Counted from the first letter of the stretch, positions 34,764-49,847 are shown. The stretch: DNA of 64,000 nucleotides from Monosporascus cannonballus (GCA_004154925.1 QJNS01000021.1:186001-250000), one strand, 5' to 3'. Numbers and translations: made by a program. Notes: a model not told the origin generated them from the letters alone.

Positions 34764-37700
34764 AAAATTAAACTTTACAAATAAACCTGAAAAAATAAGT
34801 TTAAAGTTAAGCCTCAAATAGCTGTAAAAGGTTTTATACACATTTATCAAATTTACGCCTAAAATATTAAAGGTTAATTAATAAAAAAACTAGAAGTTTT
34901 ATATTTAATCGTTTTTACCACGTTTCTGTATATTATAATTAATCACGATACAATACCGCATAATTTCAAATATATAATACCGGTCATCAGTTTTAGTAAA
35001 GCTGTTAACAAAACCCTCTCGTTCGCAATAATTAAATCCTATAAAATTATCAAGTAAACGAAAACCGTCGACATTTTATTCGAGCCGAATATTTTATTTT
35101 AAAACATTATATTCCGTTTTTGATTTTCGAATACTATTCAATGTACGAATATAACGATATTTCGTTTTTATAGGATTTTATGCAGAATAATACAGATATT
35201 ATAAAGAAATTGTCATCAAAATTAAAAAAGAAAAATAATAACGAGCTTAAGAATTTCGATATTTGTATTTTGGCACGAATTAACGACGATTACAATCGCT
35301 GGTTTGCCCGGCTGCCCCGAAAGGCAAAGACTCTTTAATATTTTAGGTTTATAATATATGTTTTACGTTGAAATAATAGTTATCGTTATAAATTACTTGT
35401 AATATTTAATTAATCTATAATAATAATATATAAAAACTATGTTAATTTAATTCAGATAGGTATTAAATTAAACCTTCAATCAATTTATAGCAGTATTTTC
35501 GTAATGGCTTTTTTATCTATTTTCGCTAGTTTATCTTATAATTTGGTTTATTTTGTATTATGTTTAGAACTGTGGATAATTCGTTAACGAAAACCTGAAA
35601 CAATAGAGATATTCGTAATAATCATAAATTTATATTTGTCAAAACATTTTAGAACTTTAAGTTTTTCTTCAATTTTTAATATTTTGGATATCGTTCTCGA
35701 TAACGATTTTAAGAAATTTGGAGAAAGTATTTCAAATAATTCTATTTTTTATAAATATCACAAATGTTAATTTGGAATTGAAAAAAAAATAAGTACGATT
35801 ATTCATCGTATTTTTGTAATAATCCCGTTTTTTCTATTGAATTATATATACTTAAAGATATGAAATTAAATTTAAATATTTAAACAATTAAAAACTAAAT
35901 ATTTATAAATGTAAATATATATTCGTTAATCGTAATACGTTTGTATAAATCACGTAACGTTAAGTTTAATTACGATATGATTTTATATCATCTTAGAAAA
36001 GAGTTTTTACAAAGAAAATAATAAGTAAAAGAAATAGTATTAATATAGCTTAATTAAATTCTAATATACTGAAATAAAAACAAGTAAAGTCAATATTTTT
36101 AACTCTACACGTATTAATTTTCTAAATATAACTTTATCTTAAGTCTAATATGCGGAAATTAAGTAATTGTAAAATTATAAGTAATAAATATCGAATATTT
36201 TACATTCGAGCTTTTTAGAAAATCAAGATTTTACATATTATTCGTTATTGGTATTTAGGTTTTTTTGCTAATATTTGAATAATGGTGATAAATATCGTAA
36301 ATGCTTATAACTGAAATGATTACACTGTTGTCAATATTAAAATATATAATTATACAAATAGTAATTTATGTAAATAGAAATTTGGAATGTATTAAATATT
36401 GTATAAAGATTAATTTAACGAATAACTTTCAATTTATTAAAAATATTCGCATACTAGAAACGTTAATTAAAAAATTAATAAACTTAAGCAACGATTAATC
36501 AATAAATACTTTTTTTGCAAAAAATTCAAAATCGATTGTAGTAATAAAAAAAGAAGTAATACGTAAATAGTTAAACTAATATTTAAAATTGATATTAAAA
36601 ACAACGATGTAGTTTATATATGATTTAGAATATTCGTTACACGATTTAAAATATAAATCGAAAAATCATTAAGCAAAGATTAAAAAATTACAAAAGATTT
36701 AGAACCTTTTAAAAAACGATACTTATTTAACAATAATTATTTTAACAACAAGTATTTATAAATAAAATATGAAACACTTAATTATAATAATCTACCTTTT
36801 TAACCGAAAATTTACGATATTAATATTTAATAATAAAAAAGGTTTAAATTTATAATTTCGTTAAACGGTCTTATATTTATACTTATTCGATTCATTAAAA
36901 CTTTGGAGTTTTGGTCAACAATAAATAATAATATATTACGAGTATAATTGATATAAATAATATAAATGTCCCTTTTATTGTATCTGTGTTGTGAAAAATT
37001 TATTATTAAATAATAAACTAATATAATGATAGTTTTAACAATTTTAAAAACTTCGGTTTTTCATATTTATTATTTATTATTCATCAATGTAATAAATATT
37101 TTTATCTTTTTATATTAAATATTTCATAGATTCTTTTCATAGATTCCACCGTTATTAAGTATTTCGTATAAATATTAATATCGTTTTTCGATAAAATGAA
37201 TTCAAGCTTAAGTATCTTTTTATAAAAAAAATAACCAAAGCTTTTATACATTTTAACAGCTGTAAAAATATTATAAAAGATAAAAACCTAAAATATATTA
37301 TAATTTATAAAAACTCTATACAATAACTACAAATTTGTATACTAGTTAAATTAAATAATACTGATTCAAATTAATCAATAGGGTTTTATATTATTAAAAA
37401 GTAATTTTCGATATCGAAAATGTTAATACAACCGAAATATTACTTACGGTAAATATATTATAATTAAGTTATAAAACTTAAAACCGTTATGAATTTTGGT
37501 ATTGCTGCGTTAATATTAACGTTCATGGCTGAAAAGCATATTGTTTAAAAAACGTAATTCGTTTCAATATTGAGATCGTTATCGACCGTTAATAATTTAA
37601 TATATACAACGAGAATTCGAATTGCTATATTTTATAAAATATTTTCGATAATGAAAATTAATATATAACGATATTTAAATTTTCAATTTCTAAGACCCTT

Positions 37701-40700
37701 TATAAAATCAACTATATTTTTATAAAATCATTTTCAAATTATTCATTATAAATAATCGTCAATACGAATATAAATATCGTTAAATTTATTTTCGCAAAAG
37801 AGAATCCCTAATCAATTTCTTTATACTTTAAATTATACTAATTATTTATTTTTATTATAAATATTTTTTTTTCAAATCGTTTAAAAAAACCGTAAAGATA
37901 AAAAATCTTTTTGAAATAACCTCTGGTATTCATATTATCCACGGTTATTGAATCTTTAATATTAACTTCGCTATAACATGATATTTTATCTTAAAATAAC
38001 TTTTTATATATTAATTTTGAAAGTTTCTATATTAATATAAATTAATAATATATTTTATCTATTACAATAACCCTTGAAAATAATATAAATATATTGTATT
38101 AATAGGTTTAAAAAAGTCATATCCTTTTTTTTATTTTAGTATTACATTATTATCGATATTTATTTTAAGGTGTACCTTTATAGTATTACTTAAAGAAAAT
38201 ATAAAACCCTTTTACTAAAGATTAATTCTATCGTAATTAAAATTATTAGTCTTATTTCCTGAACAGGTTTTAGATCAAGATCAAAATTTAAATAAATTTA
38301 TTAAACATCTTGAAGTAACCGTTAAATCGTTAGTTGTACTTTTTTTAAACCATTTTATTATATTTGTTTCGTCGAACTTCTATTATTCGTTGAGTTTCGA
38401 ATACTATATAGAATAATAACGAAAACGTTAATTGATTAAAATTAATGTTATCTGTTTTGATAACATTAAATTATGTTTTTTTTTGTTTTCGTAATTAGGC
38501 ATTATAATATATTTGTTAACTTGTCATAACCTGCTTTTATTGTTTATTATTTCTTTAAAAGTTAACAAGAGTTTATTTTCAAATCATTATTATTAAACCG
38601 TTAATTATGACGAAGATAATAAGACTAATAGTAAATAAAGTATCCGTAACTGTAGATATTGTTATAATTACATTCTTCATTAAATCGATACGTTTAGAAT
38701 ATAGTATAAAACGATTAAAGTTTTGATATAAGTTTTTAATACTAATGAAAACTATTTAATAACGGATTATTATTGTAAGAATTCATTTAATTATAATTTA
38801 ATTATAATAGTTTTTATACTTAGTAACTGTTTTTATTTTTATTGTAAAAAGGTTTTAAGTTAAAGAATTTTAGATAAAAAAGATCTTAATAGTAATAAGC
38901 AATTAATTTCAAAAGAATATGAATGCTAATATTATATATAATTATAGATTTTAAATTTTTTAAAGTATTATATAAAAATATAACGTTAATGCACTATTTA
39001 AAGTTTTTCTTTATAAGTTATATAAGTAATAAAAGGCTAAATTTCTAATTTAGTAAAATTTGGCCTTTTAGAAATATAGGTTTAATTAGTTATAAAGAAG
39101 TATTATTTATTATATAAAATTCTTGCTTTAAAGCTTTTACAAAAACAAGTCGCTTTTTACAATTTAATTACTTAATAACTTATTATTAATGTTATTATGT
39201 ATAATAAATTTCTATTTTTAAAAATTATTACCAAGTTTAAATTTGTTATTTTAAACCTTTTTATTATTTTGTTTTATATATTTTGGTTATCATTTTAGTA
39301 TTTAAAACCTTATAGTAATTGTACTTTAATAAATTATGATGTTTTAATAAACTTTATTAAAACTTAGTAATTATCTTTAATGATATTTTACGAAATATAT
39401 CAATAAATAAAAATGTATTACAATAATAAACAATTTTATTAATAATAACCTGTCTATTTTTATTAAAAATATTATTCAAGTTAAATTAAAAACAACTTAT
39501 ATTCAGTATTTACAAAACCTTAAACATGCTTTTATATCATATTAATTTCAGATACACTATAAATCTGTTTTAAATTCGTTAAAACAATTACATATATAAT
39601 ATTATATTTCGAGTCATACTTTATTTAATATCATTATTGTTACTTTAATCTATTTAATTCTATTTAACTGTTAAAAAGTATAACGATTATATAATTATTT
39701 TTTAAATACTTAATTATTTATATTGTTGTTAGTATTACAATATTCATTATATCTTTTATTAAAAATTAAAAAGAAATATTTTTAGAAAGTAAATAAAGTT
39801 TGATTTAACTCTAAGAAAATAATATTATAATCGTCGTTTCTATTCCCTATTTATATAGTTAATATTTGTTTATCGATATTAGTGAAAGAATAACGTAAGC
39901 GGATTAAACATATATACGTATATATAAGAAATTATAATAATAATTTAAGCACGCTTCGAAATATATAACAAACTTATATATAAATTCGATATCGGTAATA
40001 ACGTCCGCAACACGTTCTAAGTCTTTGATCATTTATATAAGAAATTGCGTCGCTGAATTTAAATAAATTTAGTTTTAATAAATTACAAAACCATCAAATA
40101 TATAAAATATTTCAAATTAGTACCTAATATAGTTAATATATTAAACCAGGGAACCGTAATTAATATATTGAGAATATCAATATATTAAAAATAACTCGTA
40201 TCAAAATAATATTATTTTCGATTATAAATTATATTTTGTGCAGCGCAAGTATTATAAAAATGTTTTTTGTTAATAAGGTACATTGACTAATTGCGAATAA
40301 TTAATTAATTATCAATATATATATATTTAGGCGCTTAGAGATTTATAACTTAACTGTTAATTATATTAAAGTGGACGGTAAACTCTCAGAACAGTATTTT
40401 CCGAGATTTGTTCTTTTTAATATCTTTATTATTTAATATTTTCAATTATAAATGATATCGAATTATAAAATTTATTCTATTTAATAATAAGAAAAAACTA
40501 TAATAATAAATTATTTGTAATTGTATTTCTTTAGAAGAAAAGTATAGTAACTTTAAAGATTTTATTAATTTATATTATACTATTAAATAAACTTCAAGTA
40601 AGCGTTGTTTTTTAGGTACAAAAAGAAAATATGTAGGTAAAAATATAAGTTTAATAAAACCGGAACATATTTCAATAATAGCCATATTACGTTATAGAAC

Positions 40701-43700
40701 TAAACTAAATTAAATAAAGTCAAATATTAAATTAGTGTAATTAAAATAAAATGAAAAGATTTCGATAAATATGATAATAATAAAATAATAATAAAGAGAT
40801 ATTTAGTTAACAGTTTAACTACCGAAAAAAGATAATTATAGTAATAAGAATTTTAATAAAAAAAAGAATACAAAATAATATTATTTAATATTAAACCGAA
40901 ATTATTACTGCAAGATAAGTTCAGTATCGAAGTACTATAATAATATTATATACCCAAAGATAGGTTCAAAAATTCTGCGCCAGAAAATATTAATAATATA
41001 TAGGTATTTATAACGTTATGTATATTTAGATAAACATCTCCTGCTAATTGCAATTAACATTAATATTTACCGTCTAATATCTTTAATTTCTATAAGGATT
41101 TATTTTCATGTTATAATTGTAAAAAGGTAAAGTATAAAAATATAAATTACAAACTTAAATTTAAAAATAAAAATAAAAATATTTTATTACGTCGATTATA
41201 CGAAAACCGATTTTCGAACGCTATACAAAATATTATAATATATAATAATAAATTAAAGCACTTTCTGAACGTAAATCTGAAAGAGAAGCCGAAATAAGTA
41301 TATATGTTCGATATATAACTAATAATTATAAAACCATAAGAATAAAATAGCTTTTAAAAAGAATTCTTATTGAAAAACACAAACACTGTAGTAATATATA
41401 TAAATACGAATGCTAAAACATAATTAAATACAATAAATAAAGTGTTTAATAAAAGACCTTAATTTTTAATCATTTCTTATAGGTATTCCGAGTTTAATCG
41501 ATGTCAATGATTTACATATTAAATTTTACAAAGCTTATAAAGTTTTTATCACGATAATAACGAGAAGAAAATAAAAATGTAAGCTAATTTATCGTATAAT
41601 TTACTGTAATCCAAAAGAGTGCCGTTTATTATTATTTAAACGAAAAATAAATAAATCTAGTATTCTATTAAAAAGAGGTATATGTTAATGATTAAATAAG
41701 TTAGTACACAAGATCAACGTATAAAAAATTATAAATTTAACGTTGTTCTATGAAGATATCCATGCCTTTCATATAATAAATTTAACGAATAAATTAAATA
41801 TTTCGAAATTTGGACAAGAGCAAATTCAAGAGGTAATTCATATTTTTATATATTTTAAATGAAAAGTAAAGATTCTTTCAATTATTAATAACATGATATG
41901 CTTGAAATCTCATTTTTAAAAAATCTTTCTTCTATCTAATTTATCTTATTTTGAAAAGCAAATAAACGGTATTCGAGAAATAAATCCATGAATGTTATAA
42001 ATAAAACGAATATATTGTTTAAAAAGAGATATAATAATATTAATATTATACGTGCTTAAAAACATAGTAATTGTCCATTACCTCTTAATTATGAAACATT
42101 AAATCGGATAAGTGGAAAAAAAGTTATTACGGTCAATTTGTCATTTTAAAGATAACAATTCAATTGAAATTAATGAAAGTATTTTTCAAATAAAGTTATC
42201 AATGTTTATTATAACATTATTTATATATTTGAATATTTTAATATAGATATTCTTTTTCTAAAAAAAGGCTAATAGTAAATTTCGTATTTAACAATAATAA
42301 ATTAAAAATGAGCCGCCTTTAAGTTAATATCAGCGAAACGTAATTAAAGCCCGAATTAGTCTATAATATTTATATTTTTTTTAAAGGTTGCAACATTTTA
42401 TCGAAAATGTATCTTATATTATTCATATATTATTAAACAAATTGTTAAATTGTTAAATTAACTATAGCTTTGGGACAAAAAATAGAATTATATTAACTAA
42501 ACAGTTGGAAAAAGGCGTTCGATAAATTAAATATTATATTTTAATGCATAAATATTTTTCGATACTAAAACAATTTTTGAAACAATCAAAAATAAATTAA
42601 ACGGTGCATTAACTATTACATTAAAAACAATATCGTAAAACTATAAGAAATATTAAAGTTATCTGTATATTAATGGCGAAATTTATTTTAACTGAAAAAG
42701 ATTTATAAAAAGCATATCTAGAAATTATAATAAATTTAAACTATTAACGTTAATATTTTGAAAATACGAAAAACCTTTTTTTAATATTAATTGATTATAT
42801 AACGGTAAAATGTATTATAAATACATTAATAAGGAATTTTAAGCAATAAGTCTTTCGATAGAATTGCTATTTTCTTTTACTCATACTTTAAAATTGAATA
42901 TTTATCGCAAATTGCTAATCTGATAGACAGATTATCAAAACACTTAAATTAGATATTTACAAGAAAATTGCTTAGTAAATGAACCATTTTACGTTATTAA
43001 AAAGGAGTAAAGATTTACGGACTATATATCAAAAAATATAGAGGAATAAATATAAATATATAGCGTAATTTAAAACTTTCTAAAAAAATAAAATAGCTTA
43101 TAAAAATAATATAAGACATTTATACTTTTGCATTTTTAAACAAATCAAGATAGTAAACACTTGAAAAGTAACTATATGTATTCAAAAAAGAGATATTGTT
43201 TATTATGTCAGCGTAACAGGTTTTCGAAGAAAATATATATATTTTATAAAGCTAGTATATATATATATAAATATAAGTAAAAAATTAAAGTAGTACGATT
43301 ATAAACTCTTAGGTAATAGTAATTATAAATTTTAGATATATTATAATACAATGTTGAAAAGTTTAAAGAAAATTAAGCCGGTATTAAAATTATTATTTAT
43401 TCTTAGTGCATTTTATATTTTCAATAAAAGAAAATTTAAAAATGAAATAATATTATGCTTAAAAATAGAAGTAAAGCTTAACTAGAAATATTAAAAATAT
43501 TCTCTGAAATTAAATAGAAGTTTTATATTTTGGAAAGGATTTCGTACTTTAATTATAAGGCTTTTTACGAAAATTGTTAATAAGTAATCTTATAATAAAT
43601 TAAAACTAAAGTACATTCGTATATAAAAACCTATGATTAAAGAGTATTATTATGAGAATATAATGTACGATATTCAAAAATAAATTAAATAATATTTAAA

Positions 43701-46239
43701 CACTTACAATAATATAACGTTATATTATAAAATAATTATATAGTTAGTTTAAACGCTTGTTAAAATATAGTTTATAGTTTATTAGAATTTTATATCTTAA
43801 TTTTTCAAGTTTAATATTATTTTAAATATTGTTAAAAGTTTTATAATACTAAATTTATTTATTTCTATAGTTAAAGCTTTAACTGTAACCGAACTGATCT
43901 TATTACTTTAGAATAAAATAAAATGTAAAGTTGATATATCGACCGAAATTATTACCGATAAAATTTAATATTAATAAATTAATTTCAAACGTACTTTATA
44001 AAAACTAGAAGGAAATAATAAAACGGCAAATATTAAATTTTTTTAAACTTAAGCCGATAAATAAACCAAATATATTTACTAAGTTTCGGGAATTTATATT
44101 TGTAGTTATGTTAATGAATATTAAATTAATTAAATTCAATTAGTATAAAATCTAAAGTTTAAGCAAAATCATCTTCGAAACGAATATATCCGTTTTTTAT
44201 TTAAAGTTTAGGGTAGATATTATTATAAAAAAGGTTAGTATATCTTTTTTAAATTTAGAATTATAAATATAAAAACGTAAAAAGGTTAAAAAGTTAACCG
44301 TTATTTATCGAATAATTTACGATTATTAAAAAGGTAACTATAACTATTAGAAAATCATATTTCAAATTATATATTTATGGAATTTTCTAAATATAATCAG
44401 TAAATTTACTTATTAAAATTTTTAAATTCATAAATTAAAAAATAGGTTTATTTATATCCCAGCTATATTAAGAAAACGAATAGTTTCTTATTAAATATTA
44501 CTAAATATATTATATATTACAGATATATTGATTAAGGTTATAATATAATTAGAACTTAGGAGATATTTTAAAGATATTATTGAAGTCAATAAAAAGGTTA
44601 AGAAAATATATAATATAAAAAGTTTTCTATTTTCAAAACAATCGAAAATAAGGTAAATACGTAATTCATTCTAAAGGATAATTGATTATATATAGTATAT
44701 AAAAACTTCGAAACTTATTCGAATACGTATTTCCAATGTTATAAGGTTACGAAAAATAATTAAATACGTGTAGAAAAGATAAAATAACTCAGAACGAGTA
44801 AAATAAAAATAGCTTTATTAAAAATAATGGTTTATTGATTATAAAATTAAAGTATTAAATTAAAATATTATCTGTATAATTATTTTTATAGTTTAAACAA
44901 ATAATTACTTTCTCGTATATCGATCCAAAACCGATTAATTAAATATTAATCAATATATATACTAAATCGATTGATATATAAAGTTTAAATTCTAATTTAA
45001 AATATTGCAAGTTTTATATTAAATATGTATATATATTTAATTATCCAATTCAATATTACAATTAAGTATAAAAAGCAAAACTATAATTTCTTTCTAAATA
45101 AAATGGAAAATAAACGATGATCGATATATAACGTCAAAAGTCGAATTCTTTTCGAAAAGAATTTAGGTTTAACTTTTAAATTTTATGTAAAATAAATTTT
45201 AATAAAAGAATTAAAAAATAATATAAGAATATTAGAAGGTTGATGGAAATTATATTATAATAATAAATAAGGTGATTAATTTTATGAAGTAGAATGTCTA
45301 GAAAGAATTTGAAAAAGCTTTATTTTTTACGAAAAATAAAACGGTTTTTTTAAAGCGTTTAGAGTATTAAAGCTTAAGAATAGTTTTTTAATATATAGAA
45401 TCTTAATATATAAGTGTTAATAAGTACTAAAGTTTTTAAAAATATTACAAATTGGCGAAAATAGTTATGTATAAAAAGAATATAACGAAATAATTTTTTT
45501 ATATTTTTATTTATATATTTAAGCTGACTTTGTAAACGTTTAAACCGACGTTAAAATTAAATTTTGGTAATTTAAACGAACGATCGAAAATTTCTTTTCG
45601 ATACATTGATAAAATGATATTTTTAATAATAATTATATTAAAAGCAAATTCGGTTTTACGAAAAACGTCGAATCGATACCTGATTTTAAATACCTTATTG
45701 TATTTTTATTAACTAATCCTAATACGAAATATTCGAATTAGTTAACAATGTTTTAATTATTTGTATTTCATTAAAGTTTATTCCAGTAATATTTTTAAAA
45801 ATAATTAAAAATCAAATTACTATTCTATTATAATGTTAATGATGTTAGAAATTATTGTGTATTATACGACGAATTTTAAATAAATACAATTAATTACGAT
45901 ATAATTTAAAGTATTTAAAGTTTAAACGCCACTTGTATTTTAATTAAAATAAAATCTGCTTATATAAATATAATACGGTTTAATATTATTATTATTTTTA
46001 TGTTATACTATTACGTTAGTAAGCCAAAGAATCAGTAGAATAATTATACTAATTATCTTAGTACATATAATTATATATATATTAAAGCTGTTACTATAAA
46101 CTGAACTATAATACTTTGTTCTCTTTTTCAACGTTCAGCCTTTAAGCCTAAAAATATCTATTCGATAATAAAGAACAATCAAATCTTATCGCAGAATTTA
46201 CAATAGTTACCAAATCCTTAAGATCTTTTACGCACTTGC

Positions 46240-46390
46240 CCTATTATGGGTTTTAAAAGAAACCTCTATAAGTAATAATTAATCTGGGGTTCGAACCTAA
46301 TACTAGTTATACTACTTATCGTTGTGTGATTTTAACATCATAGCTGCATTATATTATTACGCTATCACGGTAAAAGATCGGTAAAATAAT
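46240..46390 (-). other. tRNA-like or LTR fragment with an intact B box
   Basis: On the minus strand, GGTTCGAACCCC (46286-46297) is a perfect B-box sequence. About 70 nt upstream TAGCGTAATAATATAATG resembles an A box. The stems do not pair convincingly and the spacing would need a tRNA intron. A dead tRNA, a SINE head or an LTR region with a primer-binding site are alternatives. Confidence 0.25.
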
Positions 46391-46991
46391 CGCAATTATA
46401 GTAATTATCCTAATGATTGTAGCTGCATATATACTAGAGATGCTACACTAGATCAAGCCGTAATAATTATTATTCGTTATACAATTAAATTTGGGTTTAT
46501 CGTTAATATTAAAAAGGCAACGTTAAACGAAATCCTTATTGTTATCAGTATTAAGTTATTATTTTTTTAGAATTTCATACAAAATAATATATATTAAAGA
46601 AACCAAAATAGAAATTATAAGTAAAAGAAACGAGAAACACAGGATAAAAATAAAGAAAAACAGTTAAACAAAACGGTTTCATTAAAAGGTTTAATAAAAT
46701 ATAATAGAAGAATATTAATAAAATAAAATTAACAGCCGGATTAAAATAGGTTAGGAAAAAAAACACTATAAATTATATAAAATAAAATGTATTAAATAAC
46801 ACGTTATTAACTTATATTAAAATATATCTTCTGTGCTTGTAAACGAGAAATCTTCAATAAATATAAATTAAAAAATCCTTAATACGTTATATAAAATTAT
46901 TAAAAATATATTTAAAAATTAATAAATTTAAAAAAAGTAAATGCTAAAATATCATTCGTATAAGAATACGGCTAATAGTTACTTAGCCGCA

Positions 46992-47050
46992 AACTCACTT
47001 ACTAATATAAATCTATTATCTATTAGTTAATAAAAAACGCTAAATAGGAA
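46992..47050 (+). repeat. repeat shared with 32621-32687
   Basis: Colinear copy with the same orientation, just left of element C. See the 32.6-kb copy for shared words. Confidence 0.4.
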
Positions 47051-47286
47051 TAATCTAATATATTGACTTTTTAGATTCTGTTTTACGACTGTTTGAAAAT
47101 TATCTTACTTTAGCCCACAGTTACCCATTATTTTATACGCTTATAACTTAGATGCAGTAATCTCGGACCCCACCTAATGCATAGCCCTAGCAATGCATAA
47201 GACTTTTCTCCACAATAACAACCACTCCTTATAACAACACTTCGCGATAACTCCATAACCCTTTAGTTAATTGATTTCGGGTTAAG

Positions 47287-49300
47287 ATGGTTAATATCGA
47301 CCGTAAGCGCAAAATTCGGGATGCTAAGGAATTTATTACGGAAGGTGGTTCCAAAACCCTTACGAACGCGCGATTTGGCATACCCTAATCGACCTTGTCA
47401 CGCCGCATCCATAGTATTAAACTGCGTTCCGAAGCCCAAAGTAATGCGCGTAAATTGTCGGATCAGGAAAAGGATAAATTTGTTAATTAGATATTGCATA
47501 AAAAAGTATACGGCCGCGCCCCCATGAAAATCCAGGTCCGTTAGATTGTAACGAACCTGTCATACATCCACCTGGAGGTATGAGCAGTGTCCGAAATGGG
47601 GTCTTGATTTGCAGGTAACAATAGGGCGAGAAATGATTCAGTGGTTTATTCGTTAAAAAGATTTAAAAACTTTTCCCTTAATCAGAGAACGGTGCGGTTA
47701 CCTCTAGACTGAGAGCTTAGATTGATAGTTAAGGAACGAAATTAGGTAGGTGCTATTTACATAAGAAACCGATTTATTATATATCCCAACTCCCAAAGTG
47801 AGTATATCGTGGATCTATGTGATCTATGTGATCTGGTTAGATCACTTAAATCACTTAGATCACGGAACAAACTAAGCTTCCCTGTCCGGAGTTTAGCCGT
47901 GACAGGTCCGCGCTAGGCCTCAAAGGTAGGTTTCTTGGAGGCAGGAACCCTGGTTCCTGTAACATAGATGGCAAAAGTCTTACTGGGCCTTAAAGGAACC
48001 GTCGGGAAAAATTAGGTTAATCGCTTTATTGCATATTACGATAAGATATATACGAAAAAAGGACGAATTATGCCCCGGAACCGCCTAAAAGTACGCGATT
48101 GTGACGATGTCCGCAAGTTTTTCCCCCTTTTTGCGGCCGTCCAAACTAAATATAAGATTAAACCTGCGAACGAATATAATATGGATAAAACGGGCGTTTA
48201 AAAAAGGAAATAAGCTAATAAAACGGTCGTAAGATTTTCGGAAACGGTTCGTATAAAATTTAAAAAGTCGGGGGTAACGTTATGGGTATTTATCTTCGAA
48301 TATATCGGCTTTATATACGGGAAAAGTACGGCTGCATATATTTTTAGTAATTTTATTGTTTAAAAATAATAATTACCCGAAAATATAGAAAAAGCCGAAT
48401 ATACGTTAATTCCGAAAAAATAAATTAATAATGTTATTACGTTAAAATAATTAAAATCTATTTTTTCCCGGAAATTAAATTTTGTTTCCATAATAAATAA
48501 CGGTTATTTATTTTAAATGGCTATATTATATACGTATTCCTTATTTTTATATGGAAATACTTTAAAAATAAGGTCGCCCTTATATATTTTTCACTTTATT
48601 CGAATGGTAAATTTTAACTATTTAATATTATCGTATTTTCCGTATTTAAAAAGGAATATCGTATCGTTTTGCAAAAAGCCGGTGGATTATTCGTAACAGT
48701 TTCCGAATACAAACGCCGTATATTAAAAACGTATTACAAAGTTGCCGCAATGGCCTTTACCGACAAAAATATTAAAGCTGGATAACGTTATACCGGTTTA
48801 TTTCTTTTTAAACTCGAAATAATATGGGACGACCCCGAAATAATACCCTAGCCGACCCTTAAGCTAAAAATACCCCTGGAACAAATCATTAATAATTAGA
48901 ACAAAATCGTATATATTTTTATAAAGCTTTAAAATTACGGAAAAATATGCGAACGGCCATACGTAATTAAGCGGAAGCGTTTCGCAATATACGGAAAGTA
49001 ATAATTAAAATTGCTAAAAGGCTTAATAATCTTAATACCGAAAACGTTATTTTCCGTCATAATAATTAACTCTTATAAACGAAATTCGAAAAATACGAAG
49101 GTCGCAAACGCCAAATTAATACTAAGCAATCGAATAAGATTTTTGCGAATTTACCAAATATTAGGTCGGCTAAGGACAAAGTTATTAAGCGTTTAAAGCT
49201 TATAAAGGCTGGTAATCAGGTCATAATTAATAGTTATACTGAAAAGTAACCTGCTAAGAAAAGGCAGCGCAAATCTAAATAGCCTAAATAGCTTTATTTT
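47287..49300 (+). pseudogene. Fot1/pogo-like transposase remnant of element C
   Basis: The ATG at 47287 opens a frame (MVNIDRKRKIRDAKEF) with an HTH_psq-like start, then LSDQEKDKFVN and VYGRAPMKIQV, as in CENP-B-type DNA-binding domains. TAA or TAG replace Gln or Trp codons. Further on, YNMDKTGV (about 48180) is the DETG catalytic block with Glu changed to Lys (G to A). AFTDKNIKAG followed by a stop then RYTGLF (about 48755-48810) is the conserved region after the DDE core. The last exon-like stretch ends in a basic KRQRKSK near 49280. Stops and possible small indels mean it cannot encode a working enzyme. Exact 3' end is uncertain. Confidence 0.75.
47809..47863. repeat. GATC-rich interrupted palindrome inside element C
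   Basis: Three units of TGATCTA-type sequence in one direction are followed by three in the inverse direction, forming a potential hairpin of about 25 bp per arm. It lies within the transposase region. Confidence 0.6.
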
Positions 49301-49847
49301 ATTAAGAAATACGTTATTGCGTTGTTAAAAGGCTTTGAAATATACAGGTAACTATCAATTTGTATGTATTTTAGCTATGCATTGCTAGGGCTATGCATTA
49401 GGTGGGGTCCGAGGTTAGGTTATAAAAAGCTTTTAAATTGTGGTTTTGCAACTTTATCTCTTATCTCAGCTAACTTAGGCCTTTACTAGCTCGATTTTAT
49501 TTTTGATATATTTTTATGTACTACACCAAGCCGTTAAAAGTAATCAAATTCGTAATATATACCCGTAACAAGCTATTAAGGCCTTTGTTAAAATTGCGTA
49601 AAAGTATTTTTATTTAATATTTTTACTGATAAGATAACCGATTTTTTGCGTTTATATAAATAATTTAAATCCAATAATAGTAATATTAAAATATATATTA
49701 AATATGGGTTCATATACGTATAAAAAAACTTTCGAACTTTTTAAATGATAATTAAGGTTAATTTAATTAAGTTAAAATTTGGAAAACTATCGATTATAGT
49801 ACTTTTATTATTACAATAACGCAAATACTGCGTATATTATTTTGTTA

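Larger units (their letters stand above)
28073..47159. repeat. 19-kb AT-rich RIP-degraded desert
   Basis: The longest gene-free block. It is nearly pure A/T and even CpG is sparse between about 36 and 46 kb, so it is the oldest or hardest-mutated part. Only short chance-length frames exist. Recognisable islets are 30.97-31.07, 32.6-32.97, 34.5-34.8, 35.3, 46.1-46.4 and 47.0 kb, noted separately. A few lysine-rich stretches around 45.1-45.7 kb have the feel of retrotransposon pol remnants but cannot be assigned. Confidence 0.75.
47160..49415 (+). mobile_element. pogo/Fot1-like DNA transposon C, 2256 bp
   Basis: Terminal inverted repeats of about 40 bp: CTCGGACCCCACCTAATGCA from 47163 inward and its mirror image at the right end, differing by one C/T at position 2. 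TA flanks both ends (47158-47159, 49416-49417). Within each terminal repeat ATGCATAGCCCTAGCAATGCAT is itself nearly palindromic. It carries transposase remnants on the plus strand. It is less mutated than the surrounding desert. Confidence 0.9.

Noticed and set aside
36301..36498. 65-codon Ile/Asn-rich frame
   Set aside because: Typical chance frame in AT-rich DNA with no family marks.
46575..46766. 63-codon hydrophobic frame
   Set aside because: Phe/Leu/Tyr-rich translation is expected from AT-rich DNA; no real membrane-protein pattern.
28073..47159. Centromere or mitochondrial DNA as the source of the AT-rich blocks
   Set aside because: Mitochondrial origin does not fit the nuclear-type transposons, the spliceosomal introns nearby and the RIP pattern. 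A centromere cannot be shown or excluded from sequence alone; no satellite array is visible.
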